DNA of 5,038 nt, from the NCBI GenBank assembly GCA_003133285.1, contig PKWR01000213.1, positions 2,201 to 7,238 of the forward strand, read 5' to 3'. Origin of the DNA: Coriobacteriia bacterium (lineage in GTDB: Bacteria; Actinomycetota; Coriobacteriia; Anaerosomatales; PALSA-660). The notes under the pieces are model-generated. The model saw nothing but the letters and a program-made list of their open reading frames with translations, was not told the origin of the DNA and made no database searches. This document shows positions 1-5,038 of the stretch, in pieces (positions within the stretch are counted from its first letter, which is position 1; each line of letters starts with the position of its first letter). The translations under genes were made by a program, and so were the position numbers.

Positions 1-189
1 GGCATCCGAACGCACTTCGACTGTGGCCTTGCCCAGAGGCCTCCCGCAATTCGGTCCGCGCACTCGAGGTTGCCGATTGGGAAAGACCCCTGCTCGCGTG
101 CCGGCGTCATGAGCGCGAAGGAATGACGAATTGCCGCAATGGAAACGCGCAGGCCGGCAATGCCTCGAAAGCCGCGCGGTGCGGGTGGC

Positions 190-195
190 TAGAAT
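190..195 (+). promoter_or_regulatory. Candidate -10 element for the LysR-type gene
   Basis: TAGAAT at 190-195 matches the TATAAT consensus at five of six positions and lies about 95 bases before the start codon. The best -35 partner is weak: TCGAAA at 165-170 with a 19-base spacer. An identical TAGAAT hexamer precedes the pentapeptide-repeat gene. This is a suggestion only. Confidence 0.25.
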
Positions 196-276
196 GTTGG
201 CATCGTTCGCGCAGTCAACGTGCCGACGACGACGTGCAGAGCCCTCGCATGGGGGACGGCGGCGGCGCTGCCTGAC

Positions 277-282
277 GGAGGG
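277..282 (+). promoter_or_regulatory. Ribosome binding site of the LysR-type gene
   Basis: GGAGGG lies eight bases before the GTG at 291 and fixes that codon as the start over other in-frame options. Confidence 0.75.
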
Positions 283-290
283 ATCCACCC

Positions 291-1223
291 GTGAACTTCG
301 CGCAGCTCGAGTACTTCCTCGCGGTCACGCGCTTCAAGAGCTTCTGCCACGCCGCGGAGAGCGCCTACGTCTCGCAGTCGGCCCTCTCCAAGCAGATCAA
401 GGCGATGGAGGAGGAGCTCGGCACCGAGCTGTTCGTCCGGGGTTCGACCGGCGTGTCCCTGACCCCGGCCGGCGAGACGTTCCTCCGGTTCGCCAGCAGC
501 ACCTCGACGAACTACGAGAACGTCATCATGAGGCTGGCGCAGTACAGCGATTCCGCCCAGCTCAGGGTGCGTGTGGGGGCGCTTCCGCTGACGAGCGCCT
601 ACGACCTCGTGACGGACCTCGCGGACTTCCAGGCCGACAACCTGGGCGTTCAGGTCGACCTCTGCGAACGCAACCAGGACGAGATCCTCAAGCGGCTCGA
701 GTTGCACCGCCTCGACGTCGCGATCCTGCGGACCGACCTGATCTCACCCGACGAGTACGACTGCATCCCGCTCATCCGCGACGAGATCGTGATCGTGTGC
801 TCGAACCAGCACCCTCTCGCCCGCCAGCAGCGCGTCTCGATCAACGAGCTCAAGGACACGCGCTTCGTGATGCTCGAGGAGCACTCGGGCGTCTACACAG
901 CGTTCATCGAGGAGTGCGGCAAGCACGGCTTCTTCCCCAACGTCACGTTCACCCACGCACGCCACGAGCCCCTCATGGCCGTCGTGACGCGGAACATCGG
1001 GATCACCGCGCTCCCCCGCGGGCTCACGCACGGCAGGAACGAGTCGTCGATCACCTGCGTCCCGCTCCGCGAACCGCTCTACACCGTGGTAGGCCTCGTG
1101 ATCCCCAAGGACCGCGCCCTTACGCCGCCCGCCGAGCGGCTCGTCCAGCACTTCGCTGCGAGGTACACGGCACCGCTCAAGGTCTGGGGCGAGGGACCTC
1201 CCCGCTCCGCTCCGCATCTGTAA
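291..1223 (+). CDS. LysR-type transcriptional regulator
   Basis: This 310-residue protein has the usual length and layout of a LysR-family DNA-binding regulator. Residues 1-60 form the winged helix-turn-helix, with the family pattern AAESAYVSQSALSKQIKAME at 21-40 followed by LGTELFVR at 43-50 and the wing SLTPAGE at 56-62. A linker helix follows (about 62-88), then a periplasmic-binding-protein-like effector domain from about residue 91 to 295, including LDVAILR and NIGITALPRG. The GTG start is supported by GGAGGG at 277-282, eight bases upstream, and by the family-typical MNFAQLEYFLAV N-terminus. Such proteins usually control a neighbouring, often divergent gene and their own gene in response to a small molecule. 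The target cannot be named: nothing to the left is visible, and the gene downstream on the same strand is separated by 98-108 bases with hairpins. Family assignment is secure; effector and regulon are unknown. Confidence 0.95.
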   Translation: MNFAQLEYFLAVTRFKSFCHAAESAYVSQSALSKQIKAMEEELGTELFVRGSTGVSLTPAGETFLRFASSTSTNYENVIMRLAQYSDSAQLRVRVGALPLTSAYDLVTDLADFQADNLGVQVDLCERNQDEILKRLELHRLDVAILRTDLISPDEYDCIPLIRDEIVIVCSNQHPLARQQRVSINELKDTRFVMLEEHSGVYTAFIEECGKHGFFPNVTFTHARHEPLMAVVTRNIGITALPRGLTHGRNESSITCVPLREPLYTVVGLVIPKDRALTPPAERLVQHFAARYTAPLKVWGEGPPRSAPHL

Positions 1224-1253
1224 GGTTTCGGGCTCTTCTGCGTCTTACCTCAC

Positions 1254-1270
1254 GAGTCGTTCAGCGACTC
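1254..1270 (+). other. RNA hairpin A after the LysR-type gene
   Basis: GAGTCG at 1254-1259 and CGACTC at 1265-1270 form a perfect 6-bp stem with a 5-base loop. A G-U pair (1260 with 1264) could extend it. It lies 30 bases past the regulator's stop codon. It has no T-run, so it is a weak candidate for an intrinsic terminator. It may instead be part of the leader of the next gene or an operator dyad. Confidence 0.4.
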
Positions 1271-1283
1271 AGACTCCTCCATC

Positions 1284-1307
1284 CCGGAAGCGACTCTTCG
1301 CGTCCGG
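1284..1307 (+). other. RNA hairpin B in the probable leader of the exported-protein gene
   Basis: CCGGA (1284-1288) pairs with TCCGG (1303-1307). Inside it, GCGA (1290-1293) pairs with TCGC (1298-1301), leaving a single A-G mismatch and a CTCT tetraloop. The hairpin ends 13 bases before the AGGTG ribosome binding site of the exported-protein gene. It lacks a T-run, so it could be a leader structure, an RNA-stabilising element or a U-less terminator of the regulator gene. Confidence 0.45.
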
Positions 1308-1320
1308 CAGAAGCGAAAGC

Positions 1321-1325
1321 AGGTG
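1321..1325 (+). promoter_or_regulatory. Ribosome binding site deciding the start at 1332
   Basis: AGGTG ends six bases before the GTG at 1332. The alternative GTG at 1323 overlaps this motif and has only a weak purine stretch upstream. This favours 1332, which gives a standard signal-peptide N-terminus. Confidence 0.55.
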
Positions 1326-1331
1326 TATGCA

Positions 1332-2000
1332 GTGCAGAAGAGCAAGATCGCCATCCTCGTGGCCGGCGCCCTGGTTGCCGGACTGACCCTCGGCGGACTC
1401 GGCATCGCGAACGCTGCGACCGCCGCGTCCCACAAGACGACGGTCGCCGCGAACGCCAGCATGAAGGGCGTCAGCCCCGTTGCGACGCTGTCCCGCATGA
1501 CCGGCCTCTCGGTCAAGAAGATCCAGAAGCTGCGCCACAAGGGCCAGTCGTACGCCAGCATCGCCACGAGCATGGGCGTGGAGCCGACTGCGGTCGTCGA
1601 CCAGATGCTCGCCTCCCGCCAGGCGCACCTCGACGCTCTCGTGGCAGCCGGTCGCATGACGGCCGCTCAGGAGCAGAAGATGCTCGACACGATGCGCAGC
1701 GCCGCCATGACCATGATGGGCTTCGTCCCCGGGTCCGGTAACGGCATGTCCAACGACACCACGCCCTCGATGCCTGCGACCGGCATGCCCGCCATCGCTC
1801 ATGACGACTCGAATGCCGGGAACGCCGGCATGGGCAGCAACATGACTCCCGCCGTCCCCGCGACCCCGGCCACCCCGGCCACCGCCGCGACTCCCGACGC
1901 TCCTGCCACCCCCGCCACTCCTGCTACTCCTGCCACTCCCTCGAACATGAGCGGGACCGGGAACGGCATGATGGGCTCCAACTCCGGTATGGGCAGGTAG
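1332..2000 (+). CDS. Exported protein with helical DUF2680-like module, Pro-Ala-Thr linker and Met-rich tail
   Basis: This is a 222-residue protein (225 if GTG at 1323 is used). Residues 1-28 are a clear signal peptide: QKSK charged start, hydrophobic core at 6-25, and an ANA cleavage motif at 26-28. Residues about 49-121 form a helical region that resembles DUF2680-type modules of secreted Gram-positive proteins. It has two helix-turn-helix-like turns (TGLSVKKIQKLRHKGQSYAS and MGVEPTAVVDQML), then a helix ending AAGRMTAAQEQKML. From 126 onward the chain is low-complexity, with about twelve Met in 97 residues in GM, NM and MM contexts. It is split by an Ala-Thr-Pro linker (174-203) and ends in a Gly/Asn/Ser/Met tail. 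There are no Cys residues, no LPXTG motif and no C-terminal membrane anchor, so it is probably released or loosely bound to the envelope. Its function is unknown. Metal (copper) binding by the Met-rich tail is only a hypothesis. The family resemblance is from memory and not searched. Confidence 0.85.
   Translation: MQKSKIAILVAGALVAGLTLGGLGIANAATAASHKTTVAANASMKGVSPVATLSRMTGLSVKKIQKLRHKGQSYASIATSMGVEPTAVVDQMLASRQAHLDALVAAGRMTAAQEQKMLDTMRSAAMTMMGFVPGSGNGMSNDTTPSMPATGMPAIAHDDSNAGNAGMGSNMTPAVPATPATPATAATPDAPATPATPATPATPSNMSGTGNGMMGSNSGMGR
1851..1940 (+). repeat. In-gene 9-base repeat encoding Ala-Thr-Pro units
   Basis: Ninety bases encode about ten degenerate Ala-Thr-Pro triplets (residues 174-203 of the exported protein). 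The most regular part is 1914-1940, three consecutive near-identical 9-base units of the form GCC-ACT-CCT. The units differ mainly at wobble positions, and two are altered (ATA and PDA). The block makes an extended Pro-rich spacer between two Met/Gly/Asn-rich segments. Confidence 0.8.
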
Positions 2001-2030
2001 ATCCACCGCACGCACCGCACGAAGCACGAA

Positions 2031-2058
2031 GAGCCGGGACCCGATCGGGTCCCGGCTC
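2031..2058. terminator. Bidirectional terminator between convergent genes
   Basis: This is a perfect 28-base palindrome: GAGCCGGGACCC, loop GATC, then GGGTCCCGGCTC, giving a 12-bp GC-rich stem. Interrupted pairing extends it outward, GAA (2028-2030) with TTC (2060-2062) past a one-base bulge, and GCAC (2024-2027) with GTGC (2065-2068). It lies between the stop of the exported-protein gene (2000, +) and that of the pentapeptide gene (2074, -), so it can serve both strands. There is no real T-run on either side, as is common for terminators of high-GC bacteria. Confidence 0.85.
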
Positions 2059-2073
2059 CTTCGCGTGCCACCA

Positions 2074-2673
2074 CTATTCCGCCGGATCGATGACCTTCAC
2101 GCCGATGTCCTCGGCCAGGCTGACGACCTGCCGCGTCGTCAGCACGACGCCGTACGGGCCGTTGCGCAGGTCCAGCCCGCGGATGCTCGAGCCGCGCAGG
2201 TCGGTCTCGCGCGTTCGCACCCCGGTCCAGTCGGCGTCCGTGAGGTCACAGTTCACCAGGCTCGCGTTCGAGAGGTCCGCGCCGTAGAGGTCGCACTCGC
2301 GCATCGAGCAGCCGGTGAACTCGGCGTTGGCCAGATCGAGGCCACGGAACAGTGCGTAGTCGAGGTTCGTGTTGCTGAAGGTGGCCGAGCCGAGGCGGGT
2401 CCCGCGACGGAAGTCGAGCCCGATCATCCTGCAGTCCTCGATCGTCGCGCCGAAGAAGCCTGCGCCTTGCACCGCCGCTCCCTCGAACTGGCACCGGCGG
2501 ATGACCGCCGCGTTGAACTTCGCGTCGGTGAGCGCACAGTCGGCGAACGAGCAGTCCTCGATGACGCGGTCCGCGAAGTCGAAGCCGACCAGCCGGAGCC
2601 CGTCGAACGACAGGTCGCTCAGCTCGTCGAGCCCTTCGAGCTCGGCCAGGTCGGACTGCTGCAACTGCCTCAC
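2074..2673 (-). CDS. Pentapeptide-repeat protein
   Basis: This 199-residue protein is made almost entirely of pentapeptide repeats (A[D/N]LXX type), about thirty units at residues 21-170. Typical units are CSFAD, AKFNA, NAEFT, GADLS, NASLV and NCDLT. The central L/F falls on the third residue of the 5-residue count up to about 88, then shifts by one from about 91. Such chains fold as a right-handed four-sided beta-helix of about 7.5 coils. The end (GVVLTTRQVVSLAEDIGVKV) is probably a helical cap. There is no signal peptide or membrane segment, so it is likely cytoplasmic. The size is in the range of the gyrase-protecting Qnr/MfpA proteins, but most relatives have no known role and none is assigned here. 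The frame is open back to 2781, but I chose the GTG at 2673: CAGGGAG lies ten bases upstream, and the longer form would run through a terminator (2746-2773) with an Arg/Gly/Ser-rich non-repeat stretch. Confidence 0.9.
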   Translation of the reverse strand: MRQLQQSDLAELEGLDELSDLSFDGLRLVGFDFADRVIEDCSFADCALTDAKFNAAVIRRCQFEGAAVQGAGFFGATIEDCRMIGLDFRRGTRLGSATFSNTNLDYALFRGLDLANAEFTGCSMRECDLYGADLSNASLVNCDLTDADWTGVRTRETDLRGSSIRGLDLRNGPYGVVLTTRQVVSLAEDIGVKVIDPAE

Positions 2674-2722
2674 GCGCCACCCGCTCCCTGTCGTCGAACC
2701 GCGAACCGTATCGAAAGGACCG

Positions 2723-2728
2723 ATTCTA
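2723..2728 (-). promoter_or_regulatory. Candidate -10 element of the pentapeptide-repeat gene
   Basis: Read on the minus strand this is TAGAAT, five of six matches to TATAAT. It lies just past the cyd terminator and 49 bases before the chosen GTG start. No good -35 is visible. If real, it gives the gene its own promoter and supports the shorter start. Confidence 0.3.
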
Positions 2729-2745
2729 CCGTGGCGGGACGCGGA

Positions 2746-2773
2746 ACGGCCGGCCCTCGAGGGGGCCGGCCGT
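2746..2773 (-). terminator. Terminator of the cydAB operon
   Basis: ACGGCCGGCCC at 2746-2756 pairs with GGGCCGGCCGT at 2763-2773 to form an 11-bp, almost pure GC stem around a TCGAGG loop. It begins 29 bases after the cydB stop on the minus strand and is followed by only two T residues. The stem is nearly symmetric, so it could also act on plus-strand transcripts. It separates the oxidase genes from the pentapeptide-repeat gene. Confidence 0.8.
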
Positions 2774-2802
2774 GGTGACACGTCTGTCGACGCGAGAAGC
2801 CG

Positions 2803-3855
2803 CTAGTACCCCGCCCCACCGTCGGCGGGAAGCTCGATCCTGCCCCGGTACGCCCGGTACACGACGAAGTGGTACCACAGCACCAACGGCACGCCGATGG
2901 CGGCGATGACCAACATCACCGTGAGCGTCAGCTGCGAGGACGAGGCGTTGGTGACGGTGAGCGCCTTCCCCGCGCTGCCGGCGAGGGCCGGGACGAGCGA
3001 CGGGTAGATCGACGCCGCCCAGATGCCCACCATGCCGACGACGGCGAGGGTCGACCCGTACCACGCCTGGAGGTCCTTGCCGCGCGAGGCGGACACCCAC
3101 GACAGGACCGCTCCGCCGATGACGACCACAGTGAAGACCCAGCCCGCCACCGAGCCGGTCACCTTCGCGAAGGCGTCGGGCACGAGCAGCGCGGTCGCCG
3201 CGGTCGAGACCGCGACCATCACCGCGAAGACGACGAGCAGCGTCGTGCGGAGCTTGGCCGCACGCTCGTAGAGGTCGCCGGTCGTCTTCACGCACAGCCA
3301 CGACGCGCCGTGCAGCGTGATCCACACCAATCCGAACACGCCGATCACCAGCGAGTACGGGTTGAGCGCCGCGAACAGGTTGCCGAGGAACACCGGCTGA
3401 CCGCCGCCGGCGATCATCTCGCCCGCCGCGGTCAGCGGCACGCCGCGCACGATGTTGCCCACCGCCACGCCGAACAGCAGCGCCGGCACCGCGCTCCCCA
3501 CGAAGAACGCCCCGTCCCAGAACTTCGCCCACGCGGGGTCGGAGTGGCGGAACTCCAGCGAGGCCGCACGGAAGATCAGCGCGAACAGCAGGAGCGTCAG
3601 CGCAAGGTAGAAGCCCGAGAACACGGTCGCGTACACGGCGGGGAACGCCGCGAACAGCGCGCCTCCCCCGGTGAGCAGCCACACCTCGTTGCCGTCCCAC
3701 ACCGGCCCGACCGAGCGGCGCATGACCGCCTTGTCGCGCTCGGACTTCCCGAGGAACGGATAGAGCACGCCGACCCCGAGGTCGAAGCCGTCGAAGATGG
3801 CATAGCCGGTCAGGAGCACGCCGACGAGCACGAACCAGACGTCACCGAGTCCCAT
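2803..3855 (-). CDS. cydB: Cytochrome bd-type quinol oxidase subunit II
   Basis: This is subunit II of the cytochrome bd oxidase, an integral-membrane partner of CydA. The complex oxidises quinol and reduces oxygen to water. The 350-residue protein is full length for the family and strongly hydrophobic, with about eight or nine membrane helices. Recognisable signatures are the N-terminal GVLLTGYAIFDGFDLGVGVL (12-31), the loop GPVWDGNEVWLLTGGGALFA (50-69), WDGAFFVGSAVPALLFGVAVGN (113-134) and the near-terminal NASSSQLTLTVML (303-315). The acidic residues of the DGFDLG motif (D22, D25) are kept; equivalents are implicated in proton uptake or structure in E. coli CydB. The ATG at 3855 directly follows the cydA stop and has GAGGGGG (3870-3864) eight bases upstream, inside cydA. 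No cydX-like small gene or cydCD exporter genes follow; the next element is a terminator. Confidence 0.97.
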   Translation of the reverse strand: MGLGDVWFVLVGVLLTGYAIFDGFDLGVGVLYPFLGKSERDKAVMRRSVGPVWDGNEVWLLTGGGALFAAFPAVYATVFSGFYLALTLLLFALIFRAASLEFRHSDPAWAKFWDGAFFVGSAVPALLFGVAVGNIVRGVPLTAAGEMIAGGGQPVFLGNLFAALNPYSLVIGVFGLVWITLHGASWLCVKTTGDLYERAAKLRTTLLVVFAVMVAVSTAATALLVPDAFAKVTGSVAGWVFTVVVIGGAVLSWVSASRGKDLQAWYGSTLAVVGMVGIWAASIYPSLVPALAGSAGKALTVTNASSSQLTLTVMLVIAAIGVPLVLWYHFVVYRAYRGRIELPADGGAGY

Positions 3856-5038
3856 CTACTCCACCCCCTCGCCCGTCGAAGGACCCTTCTTGATGTAGCC
3901 CACGACCACGCGCGTCCATGCCACGTAGATGAGCGTGTAGAACGCGGTGAACAGCACAAGCGTCAGCAGCACCTCGCCGGCGGGCACCGCCTTGCTGATC
4001 GCGTCGAGAGTGCGCAACTCGCCCGTCACGATCCACGGCTGGCGTCCCACCTCCGCCGCGGCCCATCCCAGCTGGATGGCGGCCATCGGAAGGATCGGTG
4101 ACCACATCAGCGCGGTCAGCACCTTCTTGTTGCCCTCGAGCTTGCCCGTGCGGTTGAGCCACCACGCACCGAGCGAGGCGATCAGCATCACGCCCCACAG
4201 CAGGATCATCCACCGGTAGGTCTGGTAGGTGATCTGCAGGGGCGGACGGTCCGCGGCGGGCACGCTGTTCAGGCCCGGGTACGACTTCGTGCCCGAGAAG
4301 TCACCGGCGAGCAGGTTCACACCGCCGGGGATCTCGAGCGAGACGGTCTTGTTGTTGGCGGTGTCGATCCAGCCGGCGATGCCCAGGGGAATGGGCCCGT
4401 TGTCCCAATGCCCCTCGAACGCCGCGATCTTGATCGGCTGGTTGGCGAGGACCTCGAGCGCCTGGTAGTGCCCCAGCGGCAGCATGAGCACGGTCGCGAC
4501 GGCCGCGATCACGACGCCGGTCGCCATGGTCGTGCGCGCGAAGTGCATGTTCGTCCCGCGGCGCAGGTAGTAGGCCGCGAGCCCGATCGCGAGGAAGCCG
4601 CCCATCATCAGCGTCGCGTCGATGGTGTGCAGATAGCGCGGGACCGTCGACGGGTTCAGGGCAGCCGCGAAGAAGTCGGTCAGCACGGCCTTGCGGGTCA
4701 GGCCCGCGCCCACGACCTTGTAGCCGGCCGGCGTCTGCATCCACGAGTTGGCGATGATGATCCACAGCGCGGAGAGCATCGAGCCGGCCCACACGAGCCA
4801 CGCCGACGCGTGATAGAACTTCTTCGACACCCTGTCGCGCCCGAAGATCAGCACCCCGAGGAACGTCGACTCCAGGAAAAACGCCCCGAGCCCCTCCATC
4901 GCCAGCGGCGCGCCGAAGATGTCGCCGACGTAGCGGGAGTAGGCCGACCAGTTCATGCCGAACTGGAATTCCTGCACGATCCCGGTGACGACGCCGACGG
5001 CGAAATTGATCAGGAAGAGCTTGCCGAAGAACTTGGTC
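3856..5038 (-). CDS. cydA: Cytochrome bd-type quinol oxidase subunit I, N-terminus beyond the window
   Basis: This is subunit I of the bd oxidase, which carries the haems and the quinol site. The window shows 393 residues to the TAG at 3858-3856. The frame stays open to the right edge, starting in TKFFGKLFLINFAVGVVTGI, which aligns with about residue 52 of E. coli CydA. About 50 residues, including the first helix and its conserved haem-ligand His, are therefore missing. A GTG at 4977 is an internal Val and not the start. In visible numbering, E56 (FFLEST) matches E. coli E99, H137 (YLHT) matches haem b558 ligand H186, K203 and E208 match quinol-loop K252 and E257, R275 and M277 match R391 and ligand M393, and E329 in AEVGRQPW matches E445. 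Spacing H-to-K (66) and M-to-E (52) equals E. coli. The K/E-to-Met stretch is 69 residues against 136, so it is the short Q-loop type. Confidence 0.97.
   Translation of the reverse strand, partial: TKFFGKLFLINFAVGVVTGIVQEFQFGMNWSAYSRYVGDIFGAPLAMEGLGAFFLESTFLGVLIFGRDRVSKKFYHASAWLVWAGSMLSALWIIIANSWMQTPAGYKVVGAGLTRKAVLTDFFAAALNPSTVPRYLHTIDATLMMGGFLAIGLAAYYLRRGTNMHFARTTMATGVVIAAVATVLMLPLGHYQALEVLANQPIKIAAFEGHWDNGPIPLGIAGWIDTANNKTVSLEIPGGVNLLAGDFSGTKSYPGLNSVPAADRPPLQITYQTYRWMILLWGVMLIASLGAWWLNRTGKLEGNKKVLTALMWSPILPMAAIQLGWAAAEVGRQPWIVTGELRTLDAISKAVPAGEVLLTLVLFTAFYTLIYVAWTRVVVGYIKKGPSTGEGVE
3864..3870 (-). promoter_or_regulatory. Ribosome binding site of cydB within the end of cydA
   Basis: Minus-strand GAGGGGG lies in the last codons of cydA, eight bases before the cydB ATG. 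The cydA stop TAG touches the cydB ATG with no gap, which suggests translational coupling and equal subunit supply. Confidence 0.7.

Larger units (their letters stand above)
1..290. other. Non-coding upstream region of the LysR-type gene
   Basis: I see no convincing gene here. One forward frame stays open from 3 to a stop at 273-275, but its translation is rich in Cys, Trp and Arg, and its codons lack the strong third-position G/C bias of the downstream genes. The region holds several short dyads built on TTGC/GCAA half-sites (29-49, 130-140, 156-164) and a TAGAAT hexamer at 190-195. It is probably the promoter and operator region of the regulator. A divergent gene may begin left of the window, as is common for LysR-type regulators, but this cannot be seen. 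Confidence 0.6.

Noticed and set aside
1..110. Minus-strand ATG at 110 open to the left edge (36 codons), a possible divergent gene
   Set aside because: There is no ribosome binding site upstream and no recognisable N-terminus. A divergent gene may exist further left but this is not evidence for it.
3..275. Open plus-strand frame upstream of the LysR-type gene, possibly the tail of a gene from the left
   Set aside because: The translation is rich in Cys, Trp and Arg with no motif, and the codons lack the third-position G/C bias of the real genes.
131..1741. Long plus-strand open frame of about 536 codons across the LysR-type gene and the exported-protein gene
   Set aside because: It is Arg/Pro/Gly-rich with no recognisable domain and runs in the wrong frame over two well-supported genes. 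It arises from high GC content.
1799..2074. Minus-strand frame with collagen-like Gly-Val-Ala repeats
   Set aside because: It is the reverse-frame image of the Ala-Thr-Pro repeat of the exported protein, and it would cross the terminator palindrome.
2065..2778. Plus-strand open frames opposite the pentapeptide-repeat gene
   Set aside because: They are shadows of the repeat gene. The minus-strand pentapeptide pattern is unmistakable.
2869..4101. Long plus-strand open frame of 410 codons opposite cydB and cydA
   Set aside because: The Arg/His/Glu-rich shadow sits opposite two clear membrane-protein genes, with no domain and no start signal.
4975..4977. GTG at 4977 as the start of cydA
   Set aside because: The frame continues upstream with conserved CydA sequence to the window edge, and a start here would remove conserved helices and ligands.

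Overview
The window is a high-GC chromosomal segment with strong G/C preference at third codon positions in the real genes. The cydAB genes and a signal-peptide-bearing protein with a Pro-Ala-Thr linker fit a high-GC Gram-positive bacterium (Actinomycetota, possibly Coriobacteriia). That placement is inference from gene style and not a database match.

Layout: Positions 1-290 hold no convincing gene and appear to be the upstream region of a LysR-type regulator (291-1223, +). After a short gap carrying two RNA hairpins comes a gene for a small exported protein (best start 1332, end 2000, +). It has a signal peptide, a helical DUF2680-like module, a Pro-Ala-Thr linker and a Met/Gly/Asn-rich tail. 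A 28-bp perfect palindrome (2031-2058) is a bidirectional terminator between this gene and the convergent minus-strand genes. On the minus strand are a pentapeptide-repeat protein (2673-2074), a second strong terminator (2746-2773), cydB (3855-2803) and cydA (from beyond the right edge to 3856, N-terminus missing).

Function: cydA and cydB encode the two core subunits of a cytochrome bd-type quinol oxidase. They form a tight operon in which the cydA stop directly abuts the cydB start. CydA has the short Q-loop and keeps all the haem and quinol residues that can be seen; the missing N-terminus should carry the other haem ligand. The pentapeptide protein lies downstream of the oxidase operon in the same orientation, but a terminator separates them and it probably has its own promoter. 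The regulator and the exported protein are transcribed toward the oxidase block, and nothing in the sequence ties them to it. The regulator's target is unknown and may lie left of the window.

No tRNA, rRNA, CRISPR array, insertion sequence or phage gene was seen. I found no clear novel multi-gene system. The most unusual items are the Met-rich exported protein, the potentially alternative hairpins in its leader, and the clustered TTGC/GCAA half-sites upstream of the regulator.
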